Source: Moraxella lacunata
GTDB taxonomy: Bacteria; Pseudomonadota; Gammaproteobacteria; Pseudomonadales; Moraxellaceae
Assembly: GCF_900453205.1 (NCBI RefSeq)
Contig: NZ_UGQU01000003.1
Location: 310,001-374,000 of the forward strand
Reading direction: 5' to 3'
Length of the DNA: 64,000 bases
The notes beneath the pieces were generated by a model that saw only the letters and a list, made by a program, of their open reading frames with translations, was not told the origin of the DNA and searched no databases. Both the position numbers and the translations under genes were made by a program. The stretch's first letter is position 1, and each line of letters opens with the position of its first letter. Shown here piece after piece: positions 39,429-49,747 of this stretch.

Positions 39429-40295
39429 TTATAATTCCACCCGACATTCAAATATCGGCATATTTTTACGAATATCATCTTGCTCATCTTTATCAAAATC
39501 AGCATAAATGATTATAAAGTCGCCACCGTCTGTCGTGTCTGTACCACTCACGATTTTCCCATTGGCATTTACTATCATGCCATGCCCCCACGTCTGGCGG
39601 GTTTGGGGCTTGTCCTTGTGGGTAAAATGGTGCGTGCCACCTTGTGCTGAGCCGATGATAAGGCATTGGCTGTCAAGCGAGCGAGCGGTTAGGAGTGATT
39701 GCCAATGAGCCTTGCCTGTGGTATGGGTAAAGGCAGACGGCACAGTGATGATGTCCGCCCCCATATCTCTAAGTTTTTGATAAAGCGTGGGAAATCGCAC
39801 ATCAAAACACACCGTCATGCCTATGCCAACCGCCATACCGCCTAGTATGCAGTGAGCCACCACGGGCGTATCGCCTGCTTCAAAGGTGCGACCTTCATCA
39901 TAACTGCCCACGCCGTCCGCCACCGACGCCCGAAACAAGTGGATTTTGTCATAGCGGGTGATGAGCGTGCCTGTATTGTCAAACAGTAGGCTAGATTGGC
40001 GGAACTTGCCGTCTAATTTGCCGTCTATGGGCGTGCCATCAGGGCGAGTAGGGCAAGGGAGTGTGCCTGCTAAGATATGAATGTCGGTATCACGGGCAAG
40101 GCGTGCATAAAAATCCACCATTTCATCAAAACGGCTGGCAAGCTCTTTTTGCGACCCCATGACGCAGGCATTTTCGGGCAAAACTGCCAAATCCGCCCCG
40201 TTGTCTTTGGCGACAGAGACAGCCTGTTTGATAATGGCTAGATTGTTATCAATGTTATCTTGGGAATTTAGCTGAATGTTGGCAATCTTTGACAT
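39429..40295 (-). CDS. Carbon-nitrogen hydrolase, Nit1-like (deaminated glutathione amidase type)
   Basis: 288 residues with the nitrilase-superfamily triad Glu41 (LPENACV), Lys117 (YDKIHLF) and Cys163 (TVCFDVRFP), plus the HWQSLLTARSLDSQCLIIGSAQ segment typical of the Nit/NLP group. The sequence DKIHLFRASVADGVGSYDEGRTFEAGD is characteristic of Nit1 homologues, which repair deaminated glutathione. Its stop directly abuts that of the convergent xerC gene. The exact substrate is inferred from family resemblance. Confidence 0.85.
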   Translation of the reverse strand: MSKIANIQLNSQDNIDNNLAIIKQAVSVAKDNGADLAVLPENACVMGSQKELASRFDEMVDFYARLARDTDIHILAGTLPCPTRPDGTPIDGKLDGKFRQSSLLFDNTGTLITRYDKIHLFRASVADGVGSYDEGRTFEAGDTPVVAHCILGGMAVGIGMTVCFDVRFPTLYQKLRDMGADIITVPSAFTHTTGKAHWQSLLTARSLDSQCLIIGSAQGGTHHFTHKDKPQTRQTWGHGMIVNANGKIVSGTDTTDGGDFIIIYADFDKDEQDDIRKNMPIFECRVEL

Positions 40296-40588
40296 AGTTG
40301 TCCTTACTGGTAAATAACTTCGAATTTATTATAAAGCCATTTATCAAGCTAGGCAACTTTTGGGTAGATTTCGGATGACTTGATGATTGGCGTAATGGTC
40401 ATGATGGATGGGGTTGTGATGGGATTTTAGGCAGGAAAATAAGTTATAAAATAACAATGATGGGTGTTATTGGGGTGTTATGTCGTAAAATTTACGCCTT
40501 TTGGCAAAATCTATGCAAAAATTATGCCAAAATGTTGTAAAATTTAAAAGTTGGTAGATATTTTAAAAATTAGGACAGTAGTACACCC

Positions 40589-42199
40589 ATGAGTCTCTCA
40601 TTTGGCTTGGGCGTTGGCTTAAACCAATCCCAAAAACTTACCCCACAAATGCAACAGGCGATTCGTCTGCTGGCTTTGTCGCACCTTGAATTAGAGCAAG
40701 AAGTGCAGATGAAGCTAGACAGCAACCCTTTGCTTGAACGGGTTGATGAGAGTTTTGAGGTAGAGTTTGACCGTGATGAGCTAAGTTTGGATGACTGGAC
40801 GGATAATAATTGGCAAAAAAATGACAAGCAAAGCTCGGATGGCTCAGATGGTTTTGATGAGCCCTTTGAGAGTGACAGTTATGATAAGCTGACCAAGTCA
40901 GGGCTTGATGACGGGGCGATGGACAGTGATTGGGATAATGTCTATACCCCTGATTTTGAGTATGATGGCGACTTTGGTGCATCGGGCAGGCATGATGATG
41001 AGCATGAGTTTTTGGGGGCGACTCACACCAGTATCCAAGAGCATGTGCGTTTTCAGATGAATTTTAGTCCCATGAATGCCAAAGAGTCGCTGATTTTGGA
41101 TTATTTGCTAGATGCCATGGATGAGATGGGTTATATCCGTTTGGGCGTGGATGAGCTGTATCAGAATTTGGCGACCCTTGCCAGCTTTTATCAGTGGGAA
41201 GAGGCGGTTAGCCCACCTGAGATTGTTTCGGTATTACAACGCATTCAGGCGTGTTCGCCAACGGGCGTGGGGGCGAGAAATCTGCCCGAGTGCTTAAGAT
41301 TGCAACTTGACGAGCTGACCAAAGATGACCCTGATTTGCCTTTTGCTGATGAAGCTTATATGGTGCTTGGGGCGACCACTCATTTGGAGACGAACAACAT
41401 CAAGGCACTCATGCAGGATACCGACCTAAGTTCTGCCGAGATAAAAGGGGCGATGGCGATTATCCGCAGTCTTAATCCCGAGCCTGCTTCTGAGTTTTAT
41501 AAAAATGAAGGTAGTATTGACCAAAGTATTGATATTCCTGATATTTTAGTCATCGCCTTAGAAGAGGCCAAAGGCAGATATGCCAAAAAATCTTTGGTTA
41601 ATGTCACCGATACCGACGCATGGCGAGTGGTGCTAAACCAAGACATCATTCCTAATTTACAAATTAACCAAGAATACGCCAGTCTCATCAAAAAAGGCGA
41701 TGATGGCGATGATAATGTTTATCTTAAAGATAAACTAAATGATGCTCGTCTGTTCATTCGCAGTATCGATGAACGCAACCAAAACTTACTTAAAGTGGCA
41801 AGTTGTATCGTTCGCCGTCAGCAGGGATTTTTGGAGCGGGGCGTGGAAGCGATGATTCCTTTGACCCTAAAAAATATCGCCGATGAGATTGGACTGCATG
41901 AGTCCACCGTCTCACGATTGACCACCAATAAGACCATGCTCACCCCACAGGGTTTATACCCCTTAAAATACTTTTTCTCATCCAGTGTAGATAGTGAGGA
42001 TGGCGAGGTGTCATCAATCGCCATCTCTGCCCAAATTCAAAGCATGATTCAAAACGAAGACCCCAAAAAGCCCCTGTCAGATGCTTATATTACTGGCGTA
42101 TTAGAAGAGCGGGGCGTGAGTATTTCACGGCGAACCGTGACCAAGTACCGTGAAGCGATGGGGATTTTGCCATCAACATTGCGTAAGCAAAAAATTTAA
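40589..42199 (+). CDS. rpoN: RNA polymerase sigma-54 factor
   Basis: 536 residues. Region I is Gln/Leu-rich (LNQSQKLTPQMQQAIRLLALSHLELEQEVQMKL), needed for activator-dependent melting. An acidic region II (about 55-130) contains runs of Asp, Ser and Glu. The core-binding region follows, then the helix-turn-helix (IADEIGLHESTVSRLTTNK) and the RpoN box RRTVTKYREAMG at residues 514-525, which contacts the -24 element. The usual downstream hpf/ptsN genes are absent: a DUF4124 gene follows on the opposite strand. The upstream 293 bases contain no gene. Confidence 0.95.
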   Translation: MSLSFGLGVGLNQSQKLTPQMQQAIRLLALSHLELEQEVQMKLDSNPLLERVDESFEVEFDRDELSLDDWTDNNWQKNDKQSSDGSDGFDEPFESDSYDKLTKSGLDDGAMDSDWDNVYTPDFEYDGDFGASGRHDDEHEFLGATHTSIQEHVRFQMNFSPMNAKESLILDYLLDAMDEMGYIRLGVDELYQNLATLASFYQWEEAVSPPEIVSVLQRIQACSPTGVGARNLPECLRLQLDELTKDDPDLPFADEAYMVLGATTHLETNNIKALMQDTDLSSAEIKGAMAIIRSLNPEPASEFYKNEGSIDQSIDIPDILVIALEEAKGRYAKKSLVNVTDTDAWRVVLNQDIIPNLQINQEYASLIKKGDDGDDNVYLKDKLNDARLFIRSIDERNQNLLKVASCIVRRQQGFLERGVEAMIPLTLKNIADEIGLHESTVSRLTTNKTMLTPQGLYPLKYFFSSSVDSEDGEVSSIAISAQIQSMIQNEDPKKPLSDAYITGVLEERGVSISRRTVTKYREAMGILPSTLRKQKI

Positions 42200-42206
42200 G
42201 TAAAAA

Positions 42207-42240
42207 ATAAACCCTACAACTTGATGGTGGTAGGGTTTAT
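42207..42240. terminator. Bidirectional terminator between rpoN and the DUF4124 gene
   Basis: A perfect 11-bp stem (ataaaccctac 42207-42217 / gtagggtttat 42230-42240) between two convergent genes. Confidence 0.75.
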
Positions 42241-42260
42241 AATGGAGTGATATGAAAGAG

Positions 42261-42725
42261 TTAGACGCCTTGACAGTATTGGTCAATCAATTGTTGATGT
42301 TGTTGGCGTTTTGAGCTAATCTCTTGGTCATTTAAATAAACTCGCTCGCCATTGGCGTTGGTTTCAAAGATACGCCCACCAATGGTTAGGTTGGCAAAGT
42401 TAGCACGCAATGACTGACAGCGATTGGCAAGCTCTTGGTTTTGTAGGGCTTTGTTTTGCTGTTCTAAGTCGGCAATACGCTGAGCTTCTGGCGTTGGAGC
42501 AGGGGCGGGCATGGCAGGCTGTTGTGCCAGTTGTCCTGTATCAGCGGTGCGTCCATCGCTGCGCATCTCTAATATTTGAAAGTTTTGGGTGTCTTTGGGT
42601 TGCATTTGGCTATAGCGTACTTCGCCATGTTTACCCACGCTTTTGTAAACCGTGGTGGTGTTGGCGTTGGCGGTAATACCAAAAGTGGCAATGCTAAGTA
42701 GGGCGGTTAAAGTATGAATTTTCAT
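42261..42725 (-). CDS. DUF4124-domain exported protein
   Basis: 154 residues. A Sec signal peptide (about residues 1-21, ending TANA) precedes TTVYKSVGKHGEVRYSQMQP, the short beta-strand motif of the DUF4124 domain (normally Y-W-x-D-x-x-G-x-x-x-Y-S-x-x-P). A Pro/Ala linker, a coiled-coil stretch (RIADLEQQNKALQNQELANRCQ) and a polar C-terminus with two Cys (residues 103 and 151) complete it. Proteins of this kind are periplasmic with unknown function. AAGGAC lies before the ATG. Monocistronic. Confidence 0.8.
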   Translation of the reverse strand: MKIHTLTALLSIATFGITANANTTTVYKSVGKHGEVRYSQMQPKDTQNFQILEMRSDGRTADTGQLAQQPAMPAPAPTPEAQRIADLEQQNKALQNQELANRCQSLRANFANLTIGGRIFETNANGERVYLNDQEISSKRQQHQQLIDQYCQGV

Positions 42726-42907
42726 GAAAAGTCCTTAATGTTGGATGATGTCAAACACATCTCCACAGTCGGCAAAAAATAATGCTAATATTGCAACAAA
42801 ACCACGATAAAATCAAGACCGATTAGGCAAATAAATGCGGTATTTGTCGTTTTTTGAGTAAATTTTAGTGTTGTTTTAAAAAATTAACAATAATCTTTAA
42901 AAAACTA

Positions 42908-42936
42908 TTGGCAAAAAAGATGTTTTGGGGTAAGAT
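42908..42936 (+). promoter_or_regulatory. Predicted promoter and long leader of the ilv operon
   Basis: TTGGCA (42908-42913) and TAAGAT (42931-42936) with a 17-base spacer would give a leader of about 250 bases before ilvI. The leader contains imperfect inverted repeats (agacttacc near 43090 against ggtaag near 43150) and could hold an attenuator, but I see no leader peptide with runs of branched-chain codons. A second AT-rich candidate promoter lies near 42970-43015. Confidence 0.4.
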
Positions 42937-43192
42937 AGCAAAATCTTAGTTTTAATAACTAAATTTATTAAAAGTTTTTTAACTTATAAAAATTAGTTAT
43001 ATAAGTCAGCGTTTTTTATATCAAAAAAGACGTTTGTTAAGCCCAAGCGAATAGATTACCGTTTATTCATACCGACTTAACATTGCCCAAGACTTACCGG
43101 TCTGCAAGACGACATTTTCATCTTTTTGTCAGTCCTTGTACCACGTCTTTGGTAAGTTGTTTTGTTTCACCCCATTTGGGAAAAGGATTGAT

Positions 43193-45025
43193 ATGACAGA
43201 GCAAACCACCCAAGCCCCCAACATGACGGGGCATACTCAGACGGCAGACGCTGCCAAACATTTCCATGAAAATCAAGCCAAACTTGCCCGTGGCGAAACC
43301 GTTGCCATGAGTGGGGCGGAGCTACTTGTGCAAGCCTTAGTTGATGAAGGCGTAACCCATATCTTTGGCTACCCTGGTGGGGCGGTGCTACATATCTATG
43401 ATGCCCTATTTAAGCAAGACAAGATTGAGCATATCCTAGTTCGCCACGAGCAGGCGGCAGGACACATGGCGGACGCTTATAGCCGTGTTACAGGACGTAC
43501 AGGTGTGGTGCTAGCCACGTCAGGGCCGGGCGTTACCAACACCGTAACCGCCATTGCCACAGCGTTCATGGATTCCATTCCTATGGTGGTATTGGCAGGG
43601 CAAGTGCCAAGCACTTTGATTGGCGATGATGCCTTTCAAGAATGCGACATGATTGGCGTGTCTCGCCCTGTGGTCAAGCACAGCTTTGTTGTGCGTAACC
43701 CTGCCGAGATTCCCACGATTATCAAAAAAGCCTTTTTTATCGCAAGCTCAGGCAGACCCGGCCCTGTGGTGGTGGACATTCCAAAGGACATGACGAACCC
43801 TGCCGATAAATTTGACTATTTTATGCCAAGCGAGATTCATATTCGCTCTTATCAGCCAACATCAAAAGGACATAGCGGTCAAATCAAAAAAGCCCTAGAC
43901 GTGCTACTGTCTGCCAAACGCCCTGTGCTCTACTCTGGCGGTGGCGTGGTGCAAGGTAATGCCAGCGATGAGCTTCGTGAACTTGCCAATTTGTTAAATT
44001 TGCCCGTTACCAACACGCTCATGGGGCTAGGGGCATATCCTGCCACGAGCGAGCAGTTTGTCGGTATGCTTGGCATGCACGGCACTTATGAAGCCAACAT
44101 GACCATGCACCATGCGGACGTTATTTTGGCGGTGGGAGCAAGGTTTGATGACCGTGTTACCAACAACGTCAAAAAATTCTGCCCAAACGCTACCATTATC
44201 CACATTGACATTGACCCAACGTCAATCTCAAAAACCATTAACGCTCATATCCCTATTGTGGGCGATGTTAAGCCTGTCTTGACCGAAATGGTAAGCATTG
44301 TCAAATCTAGCGACAAACGCCTAGACGAGCACGCCCTTGCCGACTGGTGGACGCAAATAGGCGAATGGCGTAAACGTCATGGTCTGCGTTATGGCGATGA
44401 CACGGACGCCGATGTTCATGCGATTATGCCCCAACGTGTTGTTGAAACGCTGTGCAAACTCACGGATGGTAAAGCAATTATCACCTCCGATGTCGGTCAG
44501 CACCAAATGTTCGCAGCCCTTTATTATAAATATGACGAGCCACGCCAATGGCTAAACTCTGGCGGACTTGGTACTATGGGTGTGGGCTTGCCTTATGCCA
44601 TGGCAGCAAAATTGGCGTGTCCTGAAAAAACGGTCGTCTGTATCACAGGCGAAGGCTCCATTCAGATGAATATCCAAGAGCTATCAACGTGCTTGCAGTA
44701 TAATTTGCCTGTCAAAATCCTAAACTTAAACAACGCCCAACTTGGTATGGTAAAACAGTGGCAAGATATGTTGTACGAAGGTCGCCATGCCCAAAGTTAT
44801 ATGAAATCGCTGCCTGATTTTGTCAAACTTGCCGAAAGCTATGGGCATAAAGGCGTAAAAATTACGAGTCCTGCTACTATGGAGGAGGAGCTAAAAGAAG
44901 CCCTAGAAATGGACGGTTTGGTGTTCATTGATGTGTATGTGGACAGAAGTGAGCACGTCTATCCCATGCAAGTGGCAGGGCAGTCCATGCGTGATATGTG
45001 GTTATCAAAAGGGGAGCGTACCTAA
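43193..45025 (+). CDS. ilvI: Acetolactate synthase large (catalytic) subunit
   Basis: 610 residues from ATG 43193, chosen for the AAAGGA just upstream; an open frame to 43136 lacks a site. Thiamine-diphosphate enzyme motifs: catalytic Glu in [26 protein letters not shown], and the cofactor motif [29 protein letters not shown]. It condenses two pyruvates (or pyruvate with 2-oxobutyrate) in the first common step to valine, leucine and isoleucine. A 40-residue polar N-terminal extension precedes the domain. The stop overlaps the ilvH start (TAATG). Confidence 0.95.
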   Translation: MTEQTTQAPNMTGHTQTADAAKHFHENQAKLARGETVAMSGAELLVQALVDEGVTHIFGYPGGAVLHIYDALFKQDKIEHILVRHEQAAGHMADAYSRVTGRTGVVLATSGPGVTNTVTAIATAFMDSIPMVVLAGQVPSTLIGDDAFQECDMIGVSRPVVKHSFVVRNPAEIPTIIKKAFFIASSGRPGPVVVDIPKDMTNPADKFDYFMPSEIHIRSYQPTSKGHSGQIKKALDVLLSAKRPVLYSGGGVVQGNASDELRELANLLNLPVTNTLMGLGAYPATSEQFVGMLGMHGTYEANMTMHHADVILAVGARFDDRVTNNVKKFCPNATIIHIDIDPTSISKTINAHIPIVGDVKPVLTEMVSIVKSSDKRLDEHALADWWTQIGEWRKRHGLRYGDDTDADVHAIMPQRVVETLCKLTDGKAIITSDVGQHQMFAALYYKYDEPRQWLNSGGLGTMGVGLPYAMAAKLACPEKTVVCITGEGSIQMNIQELSTCLQYNLPVKILNLNNAQLGMVKQWQDMLYEGRHAQSYMKSLPDFVKLAESYGHKGVKITSPATMEEELKEALEMDGLVFIDVYVDRSEHVYPMQVAGQSMRDMWLSKGERT

Positions 45026-45537
45026 TGGCACAGTTACAAAAACACTTGATTTCGGTACTTATGGAAAACGAAGCAGGCTCGCTGTCCCGTGTGGTGGGGC
45101 TGTTTAGTCAGCGTGGCTACAACATTGATACGCTAAACGTTGCCGCTACCGAAGACCCGACATTATCACGGCTTACCCTGACCACGATTACGACCGCCGA
45201 TAAGATTGAGCAGATTACCAAACAACTTCATAAACTCATTGAAGTGGTCAAAGTCCAAAATCTGTCCGAAGTCTCTGGCGGTAGTCAGATTGAGCGTGAG
45301 CTTATGCTCATCAAAGTGCGAGCGACAGGGGCATACCGTGAAGAAGTGTACCGCACGGCAGACATATTCCGAGCCCAAATCGTGGACGTATCGGCAAACC
45401 TTTACACCATTCTTATCACAGGGGACGCAGGCAAGTTAGATGGCTTTATTGAAGTTATCGGACGAGATAAAATCCTAGAAGTGGTACGCTCTGGCGTGAT
45501 TGGCATTGCACGGGGCGAGCGAACGCTTGCGGTGTAG
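45025..45537 (+). CDS. ilvH: Acetolactate synthase small (regulatory) subunit
   Basis: 170 residues from ATG 45025, which overlaps the ilvI stop by one base (TAATG), giving tight translational coupling. The N-terminal ACT domain (KHLISVLMENEAGSLSRVVGLFSQRGYNIDTLNVAATED) binds valine for feedback inhibition, and the C-terminal half matches the IlvH/ALS_ss_C domain. An unknown gene begins 3 bases after the stop. Confidence 0.95.
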   Translation: MAQLQKHLISVLMENEAGSLSRVVGLFSQRGYNIDTLNVAATEDPTLSRLTLTTITTADKIEQITKQLHKLIEVVKVQNLSEVSGGSQIERELMLIKVRATGAYREEVYRTADIFRAQIVDVSANLYTILITGDAGKLDGFIEVIGRDKILEVVRSGVIGIARGERTLAV

Positions 45538-45540
45538 GTT

Positions 45541-46122
45541 ATGGACTGGTCTGGTTTCTTTTCATCTTTTTTTGGGGTATTAGGTGCTATTCCTATCCTA
45601 GGTTTCTTGGAAAAATTCTCTTTACAAGAAAGACAAGCAAAAAATAACATACTGCAAGAAGGATATAAAATATTCTTTTCTAGCAAGATGAATGCTTATA
45701 TGGAATTGGTTCATTTGAGGTATAAATATTCTATTATAAGCTTGGAAAATCAGTCTAGACCTGATGATTTCTTAGATAGACTAAATCTTAAAAAATTTAG
45801 CGTGATTTTTCAGATAAAATCACATATCCAAGAGAATAGAATTTATTTGTCAAAAGATTTGGTTGATATTTTTGATAAATGGTACTCTCTAATTATGCCA
45901 ATTTATCAAGAAGTGGATAATGTGATTTATTCTGAATTTGATAGAATTAGTCAAGAGGCTGAGTGTTTAGATGAAAAAGTTTGTGATTTGGCAAATATTG
46001 AATTAGCTGATAGTTTTATGGAAGAAATATCTAAAAACCCAAAGATTGAAGAGTACTGGAATATTCTTTTGGGTAAAATTGATGTAGATTTCATTGCTTT
46101 AAAAAATAAGTATGATTTATAG
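45541..46122 (+). CDS. Unknown protein inserted in the ilv operon
   Basis: 193 residues. One N-terminal hydrophobic stretch (SGFFSSFFGVLGAIPILGFL) may anchor it in the membrane; the rest is helical and charged, with no motif I recognise. It is distinctly richer in AT than its neighbours, which suggests acquisition by transfer. It begins 3 bases after the ilvH stop, so it would be co-transcribed with the operon, and is followed by a mobile element before ilvC. In related genomes ilvH is normally followed directly by ilvC. No function is proposed. Confidence 0.65.
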   Translation: MDWSGFFSSFFGVLGAIPILGFLEKFSLQERQAKNNILQEGYKIFFSSKMNAYMELVHLRYKYSIISLENQSRPDDFLDRLNLKKFSVIFQIKSHIQENRIYLSKDLVDIFDKWYSLIMPIYQEVDNVIYSEFDRISQEAECLDEKVCDLANIELADSFMEEISKNPKIEEYWNILLGKIDVDFIALKNKYDL

Positions 46123-46152
46123 ATATTTGCCAAGCATAAATATTGAAAATTT

Positions 46153-46285
46153 GGTATTGTTAAATAAAGATAGATTTTAAGGTTTTCCGTTCGGACTGAG
46201 CTTGTCGAAGTCTAGGAAAACCGTTATGGTTCGACAAGCTCACCACGAACGGCTTTCTAGAAAAGTATACTCAATTAACAATACC
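46153..46285. mobile_element. 133-bp MITE-like element, copy B
   Basis: Identical to copies A and C, with an 8-bp target duplication GAAAATTT (46145-46152 and 46286-46293). It lies between the unknown gene and ilvC, so it is transcribed within the operon leader of ilvC and could form a hairpin there. Confidence 0.93.
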
Positions 46286-46296
46286 GAAAATTTTAA

Positions 46297-47361
<1,065 letters not shown>

Positions 47362-47388
47362 TTTAGATTTTCTTTTTAAATAAAAATG

Positions 47389-47412
47389 ACCGTCCTTTGG
47401 GCGGTTGTTTTT
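47389..47412 (+). terminator. Terminator of the ilv operon
   Basis: A 7-bp stem (accgtcc / gggcggt, one G-U pair) with a ttt loop, followed by a T-run (gttttttg). It shows that the membrane-protein gene downstream starts later than the longest open frame would allow. Confidence 0.7.
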
Positions 47413-47472
47413 TGCCTTGTCAGTACGCCCCAATCAGCGTATAATAGCACATTTGTGCAGATTTATTTTTTA

Positions 47473-47913
47473 ATGATAGCTTATAATATTCACCATTTTT
47501 TAAACAGTTTGTCCGATTTTGCCATTTTGTATATTTTGGCAAGTCTTGTCATTGCCATTTTGATTTGGATTGAGTCGGCATGGGTTGCCCGTAACGGTGG
47601 CAAATTGCCCCAAAATACCCCCTTTGTCGTCATCAGTATTTTAACGTCATCATGGCTTATTGTGTCGGGACTGGCGTTGTACTTTTTGGAATTTGACGGG
47701 GTGCTGATGAGCGTGCCTGTGGTTTATGGCGTGTATTCACTGCTAAGCTGGATAAAAGGGGCGAAACTCATCGGCGATGACCTACCTGATGACCCAAAGG
47801 ATATCGTCCTGCCTAGCAAATATCTCACCTATTCGCAGTCGTTTGCCCTTGTTTTTGCTGTGCTTTGCGTGAGTATGCTTGCCTTGCCCTACACCGATTT
47901 GCCTTTTTTGTAA
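47473..47913 (+). CDS. Small multi-pass membrane protein of unknown function
   Basis: 146 residues from ATG 47473 (MIAYNIHHFL); the frame upstream covers the ilv terminator and is unlikely to be coding. Four hydrophobic helices (about 18-38, 55-77, 83-97, 122-142) and a polar loop with DDLPDDPKD. I do not recognise a family. It follows ilvC on the same strand, and its promoter could lie just after the terminator. Confidence 0.7.
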   Translation: MIAYNIHHFLNSLSDFAILYILASLVIAILIWIESAWVARNGGKLPQNTPFVVISILTSSWLIVSGLALYFLEFDGVLMSVPVVYGVYSLLSWIKGAKLIGDDLPDDPKDIVLPSKYLTYSQSFALVFAVLCVSMLALPYTDLPFL

Positions 47914-48204
47914 AATTACAAAAATAAATCCCCTTTTTGATAAAAACTTTGTTATACTAGCTGTACGGTATTTATGTACCATAGATTGTGTTTTGCTCGC
48001 CTTGTGCGAAAAAACGACTTTGATAACTTGCGGACGAGTGCTGGTATCAGGGCGTATGTTAGATTTATTACTGAACCATTAAGGCAACTTATCGGTTTGA
48101 TATAGAGTTTAAGCGTCGTATCTTTAACTTATTTTGCGGTTTTGGCAACATAAATATTTTCACGGCATTTTGCCATTATTTCCCCATTTTCAAGGAAAAC
48201 TCTC
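47914..48204 (+). promoter_or_regulatory. Long 5' leader of the cold-shock gene
   Basis: 291 bases without a gene. An extended -10 box (TGTTATACT, 47951-47958) would give a leader of roughly 240 bases, typical of cspA-type mRNAs whose leaders refold at low temperature. The structure cannot be computed here. AAGGAAAA precedes the ATG. Confidence 0.5.
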
Positions 48205-48429
48205 ATGTCAAACAAAGTTACTGGTACTGTTAAATGGTTCAATGAAGCCAAAGGTTTTGGTTTTATCGCCCAAGACGCAGGCGGTCAAGACGTATTCGCC
48301 CATTACAGTGCCATTACTGGTTCTGGTTTTAAAACCCTAGCCGAAGGTCAAAAAGTGGCGTTCATTCTAGGCGAAGGCAAAAAAGGCCCACAAGCCGAAG
48401 AGATTGAAAAAATCGGTATTGTTAAATAA
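48205..48429 (+). CDS. Cold-shock protein (CspA family) with element-derived C-terminus
   Basis: 74 residues: a single cold-shock OB domain with RNP1 KGFGFI and RNP2 VFAHY. The last four codons (GIVK) and the TAA come from the first bases of a 133-bp mobile element inserted at 48415. Removing the element and one copy of its 8-bp duplication leaves EEIEKI then TAA, so the ancestral protein had 70 residues. The four added residues lie past the fold and may not affect it. These proteins bind single-stranded RNA and act as chaperones. Confidence 0.93.
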   Translation: MSNKVTGTVKWFNEAKGFGFIAQDAGGQDVFAHYSAITGSGFKTLAEGQKVAFILGEGKKGPQAEEIEKIGIVK

Positions 48430-48547
48430 AGATAGATTTTAAGGTTTTCCGTTCGGACTGAGCTTGTCGAAGTCTAGGAAAACCGTTATGGTTCGACAAG
48501 CTCACCACGAACGGCTTTCTAGAAAAGTATACTCAATTAACAATACC
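48415..48547. mobile_element. 133-bp MITE-like element, copy C, inserted at the cold-shock gene stop
   Basis: Identical to copies A and B. The 8-bp duplication AAAAAATC flanks it (48407-48414 and 48548-48555). It separates the cold-shock gene from its terminator at 48577-48602. Confidence 0.95.
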
Positions 48548-48576
48548 AAAAAATCTAATTGCTAATATCATTGGCT

Positions 48577-48602
48577 AAGCACTCAAAGCAATTTGGGTGC
48601 TT
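48577..48602 (+). terminator. Original terminator of the cold-shock gene
   Basis: An 11-bp stem (aagcactcaaa / tttgggtgctt) followed by a T-run. Without the element it would start about 22 bases after the ancestral stop. Confidence 0.7.
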
Positions 48603-48640
48603 TTTGTTTTTGTTATTTGGCAATGTATTTTGGAAAAGCG

Positions 48641-48675
48641 TGTAGGGGTAAATTGCAATTTGCCCTATGGTTGGG
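48641..48675. repeat. Small tgtagggg / gcccta repeat
   Basis: The palindrome tgtaggggtaaattgcaatttgcccta. Similar sequences lie at 49630-49691 and 56403-56470, all between genes. The rest of 48676-48848 holds nothing I can support. Confidence 0.5.
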
Positions 48676-48848
48676 TTTTTAAAGAATGCCATTGCCTATT
48701 ATCCCAACCGCCAAAAATAAAAATGACTGCTCATTCACGTTAAGTATTTGACCAAAATTTGTAAATTTTAGACAATCTAGCATGGCATAAAGCTAATAAA
48801 TGTGATATATTTTTATTAAATTTTTAAAACCCAAAAAACGGAGTAACC

Positions 48849-49598
48849 ATGAAAGTATTAGTTGCTGTCAAGCGTGTTGTTGACCACAACGTCAAAGTGC
48901 GTGTTAAAGCAGATGAGTCTGGCGTGGACTTGACCAACGCCAAGATGAGCGTAAACCCATTTTGTGAAATTGCCATTGAAGAAGCGGTTCGCTTAAAGGA
49001 GGCGGGCGTGGCAAGCGAGATTATCGCCGTATCTATTGGCACCAGCCAATCGCAAGAGCAGTTGCGTTCGGCATTGGCATTGGGTGCTGACCGTGGGGTA
49101 TTGGTTGAGACAGACGCCAAACCATATCCGCTACAAGTCGCCAAAATCCTAAAAGGCGTGGCAGAAGCCGAAGGGGCGGAGCTTATCCTACTCGGCAAGC
49201 AAGCCATTGATGACGACAACAACCAAACAGGACAAATGCTGGCGGCACTCATGAATGTCGGTCAAGGTACTTTTGCGTCCGCAGTGGTGGTAGAAGGTGG
49301 TGCGGTCAAAGTAACTCGTGAGATTGACGGTGGTTTGCAAACCGTGAATTTGCCACTGCCTGCGGTCGTTACCACGGATTTACGTCTTAACGAACCACGC
49401 TTTCCAAAACTGCCTAACATCATGGCAGCCAAGAAAAAGCCACTAGATACCAAAACCCCTGCCGATTTTGGTGTGGACATGACATCAAAGCTAACCACAT
49501 TAAAAGTCAAAGCCCCTGCCGAGCGTAGTGCAGGCGTGAAAGTGGCGAGCGTTGATGAGTTGATTGATAAGCTTAAAAACGAAGCTAAGGTAATTTAA
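48849..49598 (+). CDS. etfB: Electron transfer flavoprotein beta subunit
   Basis: 249 residues with the EtfB signature [21 protein letters not shown] and the AMP/adenine-binding region [22 protein letters not shown]; the C-terminal segment carries the conserved lipid-linked-Lys-like [12 protein letters not shown] (recognition loop for acyl-CoA dehydrogenases). The EtfAB dimer moves electrons from acyl-CoA and other dehydrogenases to ETF-quinone oxidoreductase. etfA follows 149 bases downstream, separated by a small palindromic repeat. Confidence 0.95.
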   Translation: MKVLVAVKRVVDHNVKVRVKADESGVDLTNAKMSVNPFCEIAIEEAVRLKEAGVASEIIAVSIGTSQSQEQLRSALALGADRGVLVETDAKPYPLQVAKILKGVAEAEGAELILLGKQAIDDDNNQTGQMLAALMNVGQGTFASAVVVEGGAVKVTREIDGGLQTVNLPLPAVVTTDLRLNEPRFPKLPNIMAAKKKPLDTKTPADFGVDMTSKLTTLKVKAPAERSAGVKVASVDELIDKLKNEAKVI

Positions 49599-49629
49599 AG
49601 TAATTTTAAAATTAATTAAAGTGTGGAAA

Positions 49630-49691
49630 TGCAGGGGTAATTTGTTCGCCCATAAGTCCAAGTTAGGGCAAATGTGATTTGCCCCTACATC
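49630..49691. repeat. Palindromic repeat between etfB and etfA
   Basis: A sequence of the form gcaggggtaa...gggcaaatgtgatttgcccctac, related to 48641-48675 and 56403-56470. It could fold into a hairpin within the etfBA message. Confidence 0.55.
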
Positions 49692-49747
49692 TCCCAAAAT
49701 TAATTTGATCATTTATTTGACTAAATGAAGACAAAAAGGATACAACC

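Noticed and set aside
47386-47472. N-terminal extension of the small membrane protein after ilvC
   Set aside because: This part is the ilv terminator hairpin and T-run, so coding is unlikely.
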